Shown here: positions 34,330-45,376 of the stretch, in pieces
Layout of the letters: each line of letters opens with the position of its first letter
Position numbering within the stretch: the first letter of the stretch is position 1
NCBI GenBank assembly: GCA_900317745.1
Contig: ONHW01000015.1
Coordinates: 1-64,000, forward strand
DNA from: an uncultured Bacteroidales bacterium
GTDB lineage: Bacteria; Bacteroidota; Bacteroidia; Bacteroidales; Paludibacteraceae
Direction of reading: 5' to 3'
Length of the DNA: 64,000 nt
The notes under the pieces: model-generated
What the model was told of the DNA's origin: nothing
Seen by the model: only the letters and a program-made list of their open reading frames with translations
The model's database searches: none
Made by a program: the position numbers and the translations under genes

Positions 34330-37300
34330 ATGAAACATATTGCTACTATGAAATATATTGATGTAATGAAAAGCGTCGTTACAATGAAATTAAGCAAGAT
34401 TGTGATTTTTGCAATCACTTTGTTCTGCATGTTTTGTGCGGAAACGGTTCATGCATCCGCGCGCACGTATGGAACAGGAGAAAAACTTTATTTCAGGCAG
34501 TATCCATCTGATTGGAGCTGGTTCGGCAATGATTTGGGAACAGGCAATCATGTGTTTGCCTATTTCTACAACGGTGGCTCTAATGCGTGGAGTAACGAGG
34601 CTACAGTATATATTAGTGGTATTTTGCAAGTAACTGTGCCCACAGGAACTTGGACCAATGTTATATTTACCCGTCAAAGCGGTACAACGCCTAACTGGAG
34701 TGGGGTGTATAGTGGTAACCAGTCGGAAGATATACCGCTAAATACTCTGACCAACTACATTCAAAATTTCAGGCAGAAAGGCACATCAGGTGAAGGATGG
34801 CATTGGGTGTCGACAAGTTCAGCGCCTACGGCAGATATGACAATGATGGACGGATTAACTTGCGAAACAATCTATGTGTGTCAGCAATCCATTGATAACG
34901 GCGATGTGTATTCGTTGGCACCGATATTGAATGGAGCCAAGACGGATTATGATTATGAAGGTGATCATATCTGGCTGAAGTGGGTAAGTGGTCATTGGAT
35001 GCCGGTAAGCAATGATTGGAGTAATTCAGATGTGCTGTTGGAGAATGTAGCAGACAATTATTATTTGCTGTGGACAAGCATAGGAAAGAGTACCAAACGT
35101 ATAGTTCATTTGAAGCGCACGGATTGCGAGATATCCTGCCAGATAACTTCTTTTGAATATGTACTGACACCCGTCAATGTCAACGATAGTACGTTTGCGA
35201 TAGAAGGTATAGTCGCGTTTACTCAAACAGCGGGCGATTTGGTTATTTCCTATGGCGATTCAGTTCAACGTTTTGCTTCTCCGACAAGTCCGCAAGTGTT
35301 TAGTTTGCAGGGCTTGCGTGCGGATGGAACAACAAAGACATTGCGTGCACAATTTGAGGGCGTAGGCGGTTGGACAGCCGATAGCACAGTAACAGCACCG
35401 TTGCCCGATGCCGGAGTGGAAATATATGATTCTGAGACTGATGATGTTCACTATTCGGAAACAGGCTCAACGTATATGCATAACAAGTCAATTGTTCTCC
35501 GGCCGTCAGTGGCAGTAACCGACAGTTTTGCGTGGACAGACCCCAATGGGAAAGTATGCAAGAGCAGCAGAACGGGCGGAGATAATACGTTTACAGTTGC
35601 CGATTATATGCAGGACACAACAATCATCATGTACTATACCGAGTTCAATGCACCTCCTATGGCAGAAAGCAACATGATGGGTAATGGCAGTTATGAAACA
35701 ACCACATCGGCAGATGAAGATGTGAGTACAAGTGCTTACAAAAAAACAAGCGGATACAAATACACAGGTGTATGGGGTGGAGTGAACAGCAAGTATGATG
35801 TGTACGACAATGGTTACAGTTCCGAAAACGGATTGTTTGGAGTAACTACTAATCCGCATGTGTTCTGGCACCGAATGGCACACATTGATCCGAGAGATGG
35901 AACGTACATGGCAGTGTTTGACGGTGATAATGAGGAGCAGATAGCCTGGCAAGCATCTACGGCAGATAACGAAAATCTTGTTTTGCAAAAGGGGACTACG
36001 TATATGTTCTCGTTCTGGGTAGCGAATGTCAATAACTATGGCGAGATGATAGATATGGGAAAGAAGAACAACGCTATACTCCAATTCAAGATTAAATACA
36101 AGGATAAGGACGATGTTATCCACGAAGCCTTTTTGGGAGAGGCAACAGACCTGAATAATGACGAGTATTTCGATAATCTTTGGCATCAGAATTCAGCGAC
36201 ATTCACGAGCGATTATGATGCGGATGATGTAACTATTTCGGTGGTTGATAAAAATACCAGCGGAATGCGCATAGGTAACGACTTTGCGCTTGATGACATA
36301 CGTTTCCGTGCTATTTCCGTTCAATCCGGTACAATCCGTGCCCGCGAACGATTTGAGGTCAAGTTTGAGGAACCCAAGACCAATCCTGTCAACTTGAAAG
36401 TGGAGTGGGTGACAAAACCTGCCTGCGGTAAAGACACGTGTACAATGCGCGTATCGTTCCGCTATCCGAATAGCACAATGCATGATATTAAGTTGACCTT
36501 TCGGGATGCAACTATAGGCGGTTACGGTACGCTTGTGTCTGATTTGACGTTGGATAAAACGCCTATACCGGGCAATTCCGACTCAACCGATTATGTCGCA
36601 TACTTTACGAGTGGTACATATTCAGGAGCAACGTTCAACGCTGCAGTTAAGGCAGATGCCATGTCGGATATCTATGAAGCCAAATTGAGTGTAGTTGATG
36701 CGAAAGGAATCAACCATGGAGGCACGGCAACCGTAACAGGAGATGCTCCGGGCACGCCTACATTAGCTGTTGGCACGCCTACTATCACGCCTCCTACATG
36801 CAATAACGGCACATATTCGGTCATTATCCCAAATATTCAATACACAGCATTTACAGGTACAAAGCTATATTGCTATGTTGATGATAATGTGGAAGGGAAG
36901 CGTCAAATAAGTGATATAATGTATGACCTATCAACACAGACCATTGCGTCCGTTACCATTTCTGACTTGGAGGCTGATGGTAAGACGCATACTGTTTATG
37001 TTAATACAGGAAATGTGTTGGATTGTTCTTGGTCAGCAACTATCACTGCACCGAAAGGCAATGCTATTACCTCATTCAGTGTCGCTCCCATTCAGCCGGA
37101 TTGTGGTGAGGAGACATATACTCTCCGTGCCACATGGGAGATAGCCAAACAGGAGGGAGGAGAATATGACGCGTTGATGATCAAGGTCGGTACAGCAGAC
37201 CCCTATGAAATTACCATTACAGCAGCCAATGCCAGCGGTGAAAATGCGTATTTTGATATCCCAATCACATATAATGTCGGCGATGAGCATCCTACGATCA

Positions 37301-40300
37301 AAGCATATATGAAAGAACGTGGGGCATCGTGTTACGAAACAGGCTCTTATACTGACCCCATTACCCCGAGAATGACTATCGGTGAGCCGACCTTTGAAGA
37401 TATTGATTGTAACAAGGCTACTTTTGATCTTGTCGTCCCCGTCACATATACCTACCAACACGGCAAGATGTGGGCGTGGATAGATGACAAGACAAGTGAA
37501 AAGATAGAGATAACCGCTACCGGTAATTGCAAAACAGGCGGAAGTTATACCGGCTATCTGGCAGAGTCTGCATCTTCGCGCACAACATATATCGTGTTTG
37601 ATAATGTTACGTTGAGCGGTGACCACAAGGTCAGTGTAGAATGTGATGGTGAGCACTCTTGTCATCGCACCAAAGCATTGGGGACAGCAAGAGACTTCAC
37701 AGCACCTGTTCTTCCGTTTGTGGACAGAGTATTCAAGTCCTATAGCACTCCAGATTGCAATGTGCCTTATACGACTCTTACGTTTGACCTCAAGTATGCC
37801 AATCAGCCGGAAGGTGTGATTGAGATGTGGGTAGATGATGACAAGACTGCAGGGCACATGATAACACTCGCGTCAGCGTCAGGTGGTTATACGCCTGCTG
37901 CAGCGCTGAAGACACTTGAGAATCAGAAGATAACATTTGTTCCGGCTGATAGTCTTGATACGCATGTACTGCATATTAAATCCGGCAGTTGTGACGAGAC
38001 ATTTACACTTCCGCGTGCGCCTTTCATGCCGAAGGTAGAAGATGTGTCGGTATCCTGGCCTGCCACATTGACCTGTGGAGAATCTTCTACATACAGCGCA
38101 ACCGTTACGGTGACATCCTCCAACTATAGAAATGCAACGCTGTGTGTATCGCTGAATGACGGAACGCCTCAAGAGAAGAATCCAAATAGCGGTTCGCAAA
38201 CCTTTACGTTCAGCGGTCTTAACGCTGATGGCGGTGACAATACGGTGAAGGCGTGGTTCAAGTGCGCAGGCGAGTCGTGTAACCAGACTAAAGCATTCAC
38301 ATCACCGACTTTGCCTCTGGCGGCATTAGTTACACCTGTATCAATGCCAACAATAGCCGCTTGCGATGTGCCAACATTCGATCTAACATTTGACCTTAAA
38401 TATACGTATCAGGACGGAGAACTGCAAGTGTGGGTGGATGATGACAAAAAGGGATATACTACATTTGCAGCAAGCGACATTGACGGTGAGGGCAAATACC
38501 TCAAGCTGAACAAATCGGAGCAGACCAAGACAATCACTTTGAGCGGTCTGCCCTCTGATGGCGGAACAACGCACAAGTTGTATTACAAGTTCGATAAATC
38601 CGGTTACTGCAACAACACAGCCAGTCCATTCGCGTTAACTGCTTTCCCGCGTTCGCCGACAATCACTAATGTGAGTGATCCTGTCGTTCCTACAAAAGTT
38701 GCCGATTGTGCGGTAGAAAATTATATTGCCACTATAGAAGTAGAATACCAGTACACAGATGGTGAAGAGATTGTAATTGCATATACTGACAAGAATGGTG
38801 ATCCTCAAACGTTTGGCCCTGTAGCATTAGCCGGGTCACCTCAAACTATTCAGATTCGCAAGTGGAATAGTGAAACAAGCGAATGGGTTGGAGTTCTTGA
38901 CGATATAGGCAAAGGTGCCAAGTCGCTGGAGGTATATTTCCAAAAGTCACCGGTTGATTTCAGCAGTTGTCATCATTCGGTAACTTATACAGCACCATCT
39001 AATTCGTCGATTAACAGCGGATATGTGGTGACGATTGACAACAAGAGTACATGCGGCAACCGTAAGTATAACTTAAGCGGAACAATCACATTCTCGGATG
39101 ACGCAACGGATGATCTAATCATCTCGTTCCCGGGCGTGCGCGATACAACGATAGCAAAAGGCGACTGTGATAAAACCGGAACTCCGTTCACAATGACCGG
39201 ACTAACTGCAGAAACAGCAGGCAAAACGCTTATTGCCAAGTTCAAAGACCAGCCGGATTGTACAGCCGCGTCCAAACCGTTAGAGGCTGTGGATGTCCCG
39301 GGCTTTGATGTGGCCAATATGAGTTTCACCACTCCCGCATGTGATGAGATTAGCACTACGCTCAAATTCGATCTCAGTTACACCTATCAAAGTGGCACGA
39401 AACTTTATGTTTGGGTAGATAGCGGCACAAAGAAGGAGATTGCTTTCGAAGCAAACAAGAACAATGAGATAACTATTTCTGGCATAGAAATCCCAGGTGT
39501 ATCTGCTGATGGCGTAGCACATACCTTGCATGTCGAGTTTGTAGGTGGCAGGTGTCCCGCTGATGAATTTACGACCCCTGCTGCACCGTTCTCGGGCAAG
39601 ATTTCGAATATTCAGACTCCGTCTATTTCCGATGAGGAGTGTGGCTTGAATACGTACTCGGTGAGTGTTACGTTTGATGTAAGTGCCAATAGTGCAGGGC
39701 ATAAAGTCATTGCTACCTGCAAAGGCAAATCAGGAGAAAAGGTTGTGGCGAGTGGCACAAACACTATCAATATATCCGGTATTGTTCGCTCTACACCTGA
39801 TGAGGCGGATGATGTAGTGATAGAACTCTACTTCTACGATAATGACAATTGTGATCCGCGTCACTCGATCACCTTCGACGAGAATCCGTTCAAGCCAATT
39901 CCGACATTCAGCCTCGATCCGATAGGCGCAAAGTGTTACCCCGCAACATCATTTGATGTGACGTATGAGCATACGAACGCGAATAAGTTGTATTACAAGG
40001 TGACACAAGGCGAAACGACAAAGAAAGATTGGACGGAAATCACTATTGATGCAGCTAAGAAGTTCACGATTAGTACCAGCGGTTGGGCTGACGGAGCATA
40101 CACGGTAGAAGCATACGTCAAATCTGCTGTAGGTTGCGAGAGCGCAACTCCTCATCCGACAGTAACTCTTACAATCAACAAGCAGCCCTCATTGGAGTTG
40201 GCGTCTATTGATGATGCGTGTGCAGGCAAATCTAGTGTTTCGACGACTGTCACGCTGAAGGATGGTGCTACAAAGTATGACTACGACGTGTTTAAGAATG

Positions 40301-43300
40301 ACGAAGTGATGTCCGCCCAGCACAAGAGTGGTCAGACGGCATCGTCAATCAGTCTCTCTACAAGCACATGGGAGCCTGCTACATACAAGATTCAGGTAAC
40401 AGCATATTCATCGGTTGATTGCCCAAGTGATCCGGTAGAAGTGTCATTCGTCATCCATCCTAATCCTGTCATTGAAGCCTTGACTGCCTCGCAAACAATC
40501 TGCGAAGGGGAGGACGCGGTTTCGTATGACTTTACGATAACCGGTGCTAAGACATATAGTTATAGCATTGTGGGCACAGAAATAGCCGGAACGGATATTA
40601 CTGTTCCTGATGGCGGAAGCGGTACAATCTCGTTTGATCCGTCTGCATTGTCTGACGGCGACTATACGCTTCAGGTGATTGCCAAGTCAGAGCTTGGTTG
40701 TACGACTACCCGTAACGCTGCGCTGAAGATCAACAACAAGCCTACGGTGTCACTAACCGCAACAACGAATATATGCTACTTGGATCCGGCGGGATTGGAT
40801 TTCAAATATACTGTATCGGCTGATGCCAAGACTTATTATTTGTATCTATGGCAAGCTGATCGTAGCCAAAAGTATGGAGGTCGTGGCAATTTCGACTTGC
40901 CAACTATGAATGAAGGAACGATACATTATGATTCCTTCTCGCCTTATGGCTCACGATTGTCTGGCGGCGACTATGTTGCTGTAATGTGGGTTAAGAATAG
41001 TGCCGGCTGTGTGAGTGATAGTGTAGTAGTACCCTTCACCATCTATCCGATAGCCGAAATAGAGATTTATACTGTGGCCAGTATGTGTGCTACCAAGCCG
41101 CTATCGACTGTCTTTTACAACATCCATAGTGCTAAATCGTTCCGATACAAGATTGAGGGAGTGACGGAGTGGTCTGGACCTCAGACGCCGAGTACGGAAG
41201 ACCTCAAGCACTTCGAGTTTGGCATCAGCGATTTGAGTGCAGGCACTTATACTCTGCAGTTGCAGGCGTACAACGATAATTGCGGCTATAGTAACATCGC
41301 TGAAAGTCCGTTCACTATCTATCCGTTGCCGACGCTTAATTTGGATGTAACTGCTGCGGGGATAAATGTTTGTTATCCTGTAGCGCAAGTAGATATACCT
41401 TATACCTCAACTGACGCGAAAGAGTACACGTACGTCCTGACAGGTGGAGGCTATAACAAGACGGGGACTAAGTCAGCTTCCGCTTCGGGTAAGATAGTGG
41501 TGGATACCGACGGTTTACCTGCCGGTGATTACGCGTTGAGTGTGACAGCTGTTTCCGAGCATGATTGTGAGATTGCTGCGGCTCAAACAACCACCATTCA
41601 CATTAACCCGCGTCCGACATTCACCTTCAATGAGGGCGAGGTGCGCGATTGTCATCCGTCAACAGGTATCAATGTCGGTTATACATCTACGAATGCCAAA
41701 ACTTATAGTTATACCCTGACTTTGGAGGGTGCAGGTTCGCCGGCACGGATAGTTGCTGACCAAGATGCATTGGCAGATGGCACAATCGTGCTCAATACGA
41801 CAGGTCTCGCTGCCGGCACGTACGATTTGGTGGTGACCGCTACATCCAAGGACGGCTGTGACATGCTTGCTTCGGTTAGCCGTAAGGTAATCATCCAAGC
41901 CAAGCCAACGGTAAGTATTGAGTCGGTAGAGAGCCATTGCGCCGGTAATGCAAGCATCAACGTAAGTTACAAGACAACCGATGCAACGACCTATTACTAC
42001 GAGGTGCTTGGTACGGAACTCAAAGGTCACGCAGACGCTACGGGTGAGGGCTCGTTCACAATTGATATAAGCAACCTTGAGCCTGGCAACTATACGCTAC
42101 GGATGAAGGCAACAGCCGGTCAGTGCGAGAGCGCAACGGATGACGAGCAATTTGTCATCTATCCGATTCCTACAGTTAGCTTCGTTACACCTGCTCCTAT
42201 TAAAGAAGGTGTGGCAAATGTTACCGTCACACTCAATCTAACTGATGCGACCAAATATGACTGGCGTTTCATTGACAAAGACGGTTCAACAGAGCTGGAG
42301 AGTGGTGCTGATGTTCCAGCTGGCACAACGACTGTAACTCTCACCACCGGTGCACTGGACGAGGGTACGTACTCATTGTTCGTAACGCCGAAGACCAACC
42401 ATTGTACCGGAGAGGAAAAGGAGGTTCATGTAGTGGTGAACAACAAACCGACCATCAACTTCACTGAACCGGATATAGTATGTGCAGGTAGCTCAACGCT
42501 GAATGTCAAATACAGCACATCACCCGATGCTGCAGATCTGTATTATACCATCAAGCAAGGTGCGACAACCGTAGTGGCAGAGAAGCATGTTGATCTCGCG
42601 GCAGCCACATCGCCATTGGCGGTAGATATATCAAGTTTGTCTTACGGAACATATACGTTGACCGGTTACGTAAGTTCTGCTCTGGAGAGTGGTGACAATT
42701 CCTCAGTGGACTTTACCCTGCTGGCTGTGCCCATCATTAATAAGGTGACACAAGACGTAACCTTCATCGGCTGCGATGAGACATATAGTGCGGAAATAAA
42801 AGTTAATATCTTCAATGCTGCAGGCAGGAATATTTATGCCAAATATACAGATGGCGGTGAGCATACGACACATGTAGAGACTTCTGTTGGTGACGCAACG
42901 GCAACGCTTACGCTGACCGGTCTTACGCACACCGACCTTAGCGGAAAACACGAGGTGAAAGTGTATGTTGACGGCTACGAAAATTGCGGTATCAATGCCG
43001 GATATGATGAACCGAAACTTATGACAGTCACTGAAGGCTTTGCGGTTACTCCTCTGCCCAAGTCGTGTGGCGATGAGAAGTTCACCCTGACAGGCAAGGT
43101 TGTTGCCAACTGCAACGAGGGTAAGATTGTTGTGGAGTACGATGACACGTACAAGGTGGAGATTGATGCCAGCACCAGCGGCAGTGACTTCACAATTGCC
43201 GACATCCCTGCCGGAGGAAGTGTCACCCAACTTAAGGCGTACTTCCAAGGCAAGACCTGTGGCGTGGTTGAGTCTGTGGCGTTCACCGAACCCACCAAGC

Positions 43301-45297
43301 CCGAGGCGTCAATCGCTTATACTCCGATAGTTGCTCCTGCCTGCGATGTGACAACTTTTGATTTGGGCTTCACGCTCAGTTACACATATCAGGAGGCAGG
43401 TTCGCTCACTGTCTGGGTGGACGATGATTACAAGAGTACATATACCAGTGCCGGTGGTGATTACCAGCCGCTCAACACTTCTGCCCAAACGCTCAACGGC
43501 ACAATCACCGGTCTGCCTGCTGACGGACGTACGGGACAGAAGTTGTATTACATGTTCGATGGTACACACTCGTGCAGCGGGTCAATCGATTTGCCTGTTT
43601 TCCCGCAAACGCCGTTGATAACAGGTGTGTCAGTGACTAACGTGCCGCCGTACATCGAAGGTTTGGAGGGAACGTACAGCCCGACGATTACCGTCACATA
43701 CCAAAAGGCTGTAGGCGAGCGGATCGTTCTGGAGTATTTTAACAAGAACGACCAATCGCAACTTGCGTACTCAACCACAGCGGTTTCCGGCGATAGCTCG
43801 TACGAGTTTACAGGTCTCAGTTTCGATGATGTGACAATGGGCAGTCGCACCGTGCATGCATACTTCGAGGACTCCGATTGTAAGACTGGTGGTAACCACG
43901 ATGGCACCTATACAGCGCCTACCAACTCATCTATCACGTTTGAGTCGTTGACTCTTGTCAATACCAGCACCTGTGAGAGCTTACGCTACAACTTGACCGG
44001 CAAGGTATCCTTCGTTGGGGCTGTTGTCAGTGATTTGGTTGTGGAGTTTGGTGCAACGCACCAATGCGTTATACCTCAGTCGCAGTGTGTGGCAGGCAAG
44101 GCACTTGAGTTTGCCATCAATGGCGTGAGTGAGTCTATCCCTGCCGAGGGTAAGGCACTATCGGCATACTTCTCCTTCATACCGGGTAATGTCGCATATT
44201 CCGAACCTGTATATGAGCCGCTTACGCCTTCGCTGGATGCAGAGATTGATCGTGTGGATACTATATTCACATGCGGAAGCAAGAGTTATACCGTATTCCT
44301 GAATATTACTTCTGAGAACCAGCGTGGTGCGTGCTTCGTATATGACAGTATAGCCGGCGGTACACTTCGCCGCGTTGCGAAACACGATGGTACGTACAAT
44401 GGTACTGACGAGTTCACCATCGCAATGCCTCAACGTGTTGAGAAGCACTACATCATTGTTCGTTATCCCAATACAGAGTGTGTGGTTCGCTTCGCTCCGA
44501 TAAGCGTCAATCCGTACACCAAGCCTCAACCTGAGATAACTCTTACTCCTATAGAACGAGTCTGCAATACGGCTACCGAACTTGTCTTGCCGTTCGCTAT
44601 CACTCAAGGTGACATAGCGGAAGCAAGTCTGACGCTAACGGATAGCAAAGAGCAGACAATTGTTAGCGACGCAGAACTTACCGTCAATGCTACCAAAGAT
44701 ACGTTGACATATACTTTGCCTGGGCAACTCTCGGCAGGCAAGCACACCGTAACGGTAGAGGTGCGGGATACTTTGGAATGTGTGGCTACTGCCACCTTGC
44801 CTATCGAACTTGCGCTGGATGGACAAATCTATTCCAAGTGGAACGACGTGCTGCTCGTGGATAACTCGCAAGGCTTGTATTCGGCATATCAGTGGTACGA
44901 AAATGGTCAACCTTTGTCCGGCAAAACTGATCAAGTATTGTATCTGCCGGATGGTATGAAAGGCACGTACACTTGCTTGCTAACAACGGCTGAAGGACAA
45001 CTGTTCACGTGTGAATATGAGTTCGAGGATATCCCGCGTTCCGCCGATCAGCAGTTCTCTGACAACGATATTACTGTTTTACCCAACCGCGTTAAAGCAG
45101 GCGGTGTAGTGTCTGTACAGCAGTCACAATCCGAGACGCTGCGCCTCATACTGATGAGCGCCACAGGTCAGCGGATAGGTGAATATACGCAGACAGACAG
45201 CAAGCAACTCATCTGTATGCCGGCTGTACAAGGCGTATATCTGTTGCGTATAACTTCTGATAGCGGTATGCAAACAGCGAAAATTGTGGTATATTAA
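34330..45297 (+). CDS. Giant T9SS-sorted repeat surface protein, about 3655 residues
   Basis: A signal peptide core (KIVIFAITLFCMFCAETVHA) precedes an N-terminal beta-sandwich (GEKLYFRQYPSDWSW) and a jelly-roll domain homologous to that in the 29698 protein (GTTYMFSFWVANVNNYGEM, GNDFALDDIRFRA). A long array follows. The first block has about 10 modules of 110-150 residues with a Cys near the start, a YTYQ.G.L.VWVDD core and an ADG.TH.LY end. A middle block has about 10 Ig-like modules of ~90 residues (for example SGTYTLQLQAY, INNKPTVSL). The first module type then returns. The tail has the AYQWYENGQPLSGKTDQVLY module and a T9SS type A sorting domain (LILMSATGQRIGEYTQ, GVYLLRITSDSGMQ). ATGs at 34330, 34348, 34366 and 34384 are all possible; 34384 gives the most ordinary signal peptide. 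Confidence 0.88.
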   Translation: MKHIATMKYIDVMKSVVTMKLSKIVIFAITLFCMFCAETVHASARTYGTGEKLYFRQYPSDWSWFGNDLGTGNHVFAYFYNGGSNAWSNEATVYISGILQVTVPTGTWTNVIFTRQSGTTPNWSGVYSGNQSEDIPLNTLTNYIQNFRQKGTSGEGWHWVSTSSAPTADMTMMDGLTCETIYVCQQSIDNGDVYSLAPILNGAKTDYDYEGDHIWLKWVSGHWMPVSNDWSNSDVLLENVADNYYLLWTSIGKSTKRIVHLKRTDCEISCQITSFEYVLTPVNVNDSTFAIEGIVAFTQTAGDLVISYGDSVQRFASPTSPQVFSLQGLRADGTTKTLRAQFEGVGGWTADSTVTAPLPDAGVEIYDSETDDVHYSETGSTYMHNKSIVLRPSVAVTDSFAWTDPNGKVCKSSRTGGDNTFTVADYMQDTTIIMYYTEFNAPPMAESNMMGNGSYETTTSADEDVSTSAYKKTSGYKYTGVWGGVNSKYDVYDNGYSSENGLFGVTTNPHVFWHRMAHIDPRDGTYMAVFDGDNEEQIAWQASTADNENLVLQKGTTYMFSFWVANVNNYGEMIDMGKKNNAILQFKIKYKDKDDVIHEAFLGEATDLNNDEYFDNLWHQNSATFTSDYDADDVTISVVDKNTSGMRIGNDFALDDIRFRAISVQSGTIRARERFEVKFEEPKTNPVNLKVEWVTKPACGKDTCTMRVSFRYPNSTMHDIKLTFRDATIGGYGTLVSDLTLDKTPIPGNSDSTDYVAYFTSGTYSGATFNAAVKADAMSDIYEAKLSVVDAKGINHGGTATVTGDAPGTPTLAVGTPTITPPTCNNGTYSVIIPNIQYTAFTGTKLYCYVDDNVEGKRQISDIMYDLSTQTIASVTISDLEADGKTHTVYVNTGNVLDCSWSATITAPKGNAITSFSVAPIQPDCGEETYTLRATWEIAKQEGGEYDALMIKVGTADPYEITITAANASGENAYFDIPITYNVGDEHPTIKAYMKERGASCYETGSYTDPITPRMTIGEPTFEDIDCNKATFDLVVPVTYTYQHGKMWAWIDDKTSEKIEITATGNCKTGGSYTGYLAESASSRTTYIVFDNVTLSGDHKVSVECDGEHSCHRTKALGTARDFTAPVLPFVDRVFKSYSTPDCNVPYTTLTFDLKYANQPEGVIEMWVDDDKTAGHMITLASASGGYTPAAALKTLENQKITFVPADSLDTHVLHIKSGSCDETFTLPRAPFMPKVEDVSVSWPATLTCGESSTYSATVTVTSSNYRNATLCVSLNDGTPQEKNPNSGSQTFTFSGLNADGGDNTVKAWFKCAGESCNQTKAFTSPTLPLAALVTPVSMPTIAACDVPTFDLTFDLKYTYQDGELQVWVDDDKKGYTTFAASDIDGEGKYLKLNKSEQTKTITLSGLPSDGGTTHKLYYKFDKSGYCNNTASPFALTAFPRSPTITNVSDPVVPTKVADCAVENYIATIEVEYQYTDGEEIVIAYTDKNGDPQTFGPVALAGSPQTIQIRKWNSETSEWVGVLDDIGKGAKSLEVYFQKSPVDFSSCHHSVTYTAPSNSSINSGYVVTIDNKSTCGNRKYNLSGTITFSDDATDDLIISFPGVRDTTIAKGDCDKTGTPFTMTGLTAETAGKTLIAKFKDQPDCTAASKPLEAVDVPGFDVANMSFTTPACDEISTTLKFDLSYTYQSGTKLYVWVDSGTKKEIAFEANKNNEITISGIEIPGVSADGVAHTLHVEFVGGRCPADEFTTPAAPFSGKISNIQTPSISDEECGLNTYSVSVTFDVSANSAGHKVIATCKGKSGEKVVASGTNTINISGIVRSTPDEADDVVIELYFYDNDNCDPRHSITFDENPFKPIPTFSLDPIGAKCYPATSFDVTYEHTNANKLYYKVTQGETTKKDWTEITIDAAKKFTISTSGWADGAYTVEAYVKSAVGCESATPHPTVTLTINKQPSLELASIDDACAGKSSVSTTVTLKDGATKYDYDVFKNDEVMSAQHKSGQTASSISLSTSTWEPATYKIQVTAYSSVDCPSDPVEVSFVIHPNPVIEALTASQTICEGEDAVSYDFTITGAKTYSYSIVGTEIAGTDITVPDGGSGTISFDPSALSDGDYTLQVIAKSELGCTTTRNAALKINNKPTVSLTATTNICYLDPAGLDFKYTVSADAKTYYLYLWQADRSQKYGGRGNFDLPTMNEGTIHYDSFSPYGSRLSGGDYVAVMWVKNSAGCVSDSVVVPFTIYPIAEIEIYTVASMCATKPLSTVFYNIHSAKSFRYKIEGVTEWSGPQTPSTEDLKHFEFGISDLSAGTYTLQLQAYNDNCGYSNIAESPFTIYPLPTLNLDVTAAGINVCYPVAQVDIPYTSTDAKEYTYVLTGGGYNKTGTKSASASGKIVVDTDGLPAGDYALSVTAVSEHDCEIAAAQTTTIHINPRPTFTFNEGEVRDCHPSTGINVGYTSTNAKTYSYTLTLEGAGSPARIVADQDALADGTIVLNTTGLAAGTYDLVVTATSKDGCDMLASVSRKVIIQAKPTVSIESVESHCAGNASINVSYKTTDATTYYYEVLGTELKGHADATGEGSFTIDISNLEPGNYTLRMKATAGQCESATDDEQFVIYPIPTVSFVTPAPIKEGVANVTVTLNLTDATKYDWRFIDKDGSTELESGADVPAGTTTVTLTTGALDEGTYSLFVTPKTNHCTGEEKEVHVVVNNKPTINFTEPDIVCAGSSTLNVKYSTSPDAADLYYTIKQGATTVVAEKHVDLAAATSPLAVDISSLSYGTYTLTGYVSSALESGDNSSVDFTLLAVPIINKVTQDVTFIGCDETYSAEIKVNIFNAAGRNIYAKYTDGGEHTTHVETSVGDATATLTLTGLTHTDLSGKHEVKVYVDGYENCGINAGYDEPKLMTVTEGFAVTPLPKSCGDEKFTLTGKVVANCNEGKIVVEYDDTYKVEIDASTSGSDFTIADIPAGGSVTQLKAYFQGKTCGVVESVAFTEPTKPEASIAYTPIVAPACDVTTFDLGFTLSYTYQEAGSLTVWVDDDYKSTYTSAGGDYQPLNTSAQTLNGTITGLPADGRTGQKLYYMFDGTHSCSGSIDLPVFPQTPLITGVSVTNVPPYIEGLEGTYSPTITVTYQKAVGERIVLEYFNKNDQSQLAYSTTAVSGDSSYEFTGLSFDDVTMGSRTVHAYFEDSDCKTGGNHDGTYTAPTNSSITFESLTLVNTSTCESLRYNLTGKVSFVGAVVSDLVVEFGATHQCVIPQSQCVAGKALEFAINGVSESIPAEGKALSAYFSFIPGNVAYSEPVYEPLTPSLDAEIDRVDTIFTCGSKSYTVFLNITSENQRGACFVYDSIAGGTLRRVAKHDGTYNGTDEFTIAMPQRVEKHYIIVRYPNTECVVRFAPISVNPYTKPQPEITLTPIERVCNTATELVLPFAITQGDIAEASLTLTDSKEQTIVSDAELTVNATKDTLTYTLPGQLSAGKHTVTVEVRDTLECVATATLPIELALDGQIYSKWNDVLLVDNSQGLYSAYQWYENGQPLSGKTDQVLYLPDGMKGTYTCLLTTAEGQLFTCEYEFEDIPRSADQQFSDNDITVLPNRVKAGGVVSVQQSQSETLRLILMSATGQRIGEYTQTDSKQLICMPAVQGVYLLRITSDSGMQTAKIVVY

Positions 45298-45344
45298 TGT
45301 GCAGTCGTGATCTCGTAATTACGTGATAACGAATACAAATGACA

Positions 45345-45374
45345 AAATAGTAAATGATTAAATAGTAAATGATA
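45345..45374 (+). repeat. Tandem 15-nt repeat just upstream of ftsY
   Basis: AAATAGTAAATGATT and AAATAGTAAATGATA are adjacent, ending 2 nt before the ftsY ATG. A 10-nt palindrome CGTAATTACG lies at 45314-45323. The region could be the ftsY promoter/operator, but no -33/-7 match was seen. Confidence 0.6.
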
Positions 45375-45376
45375 TT

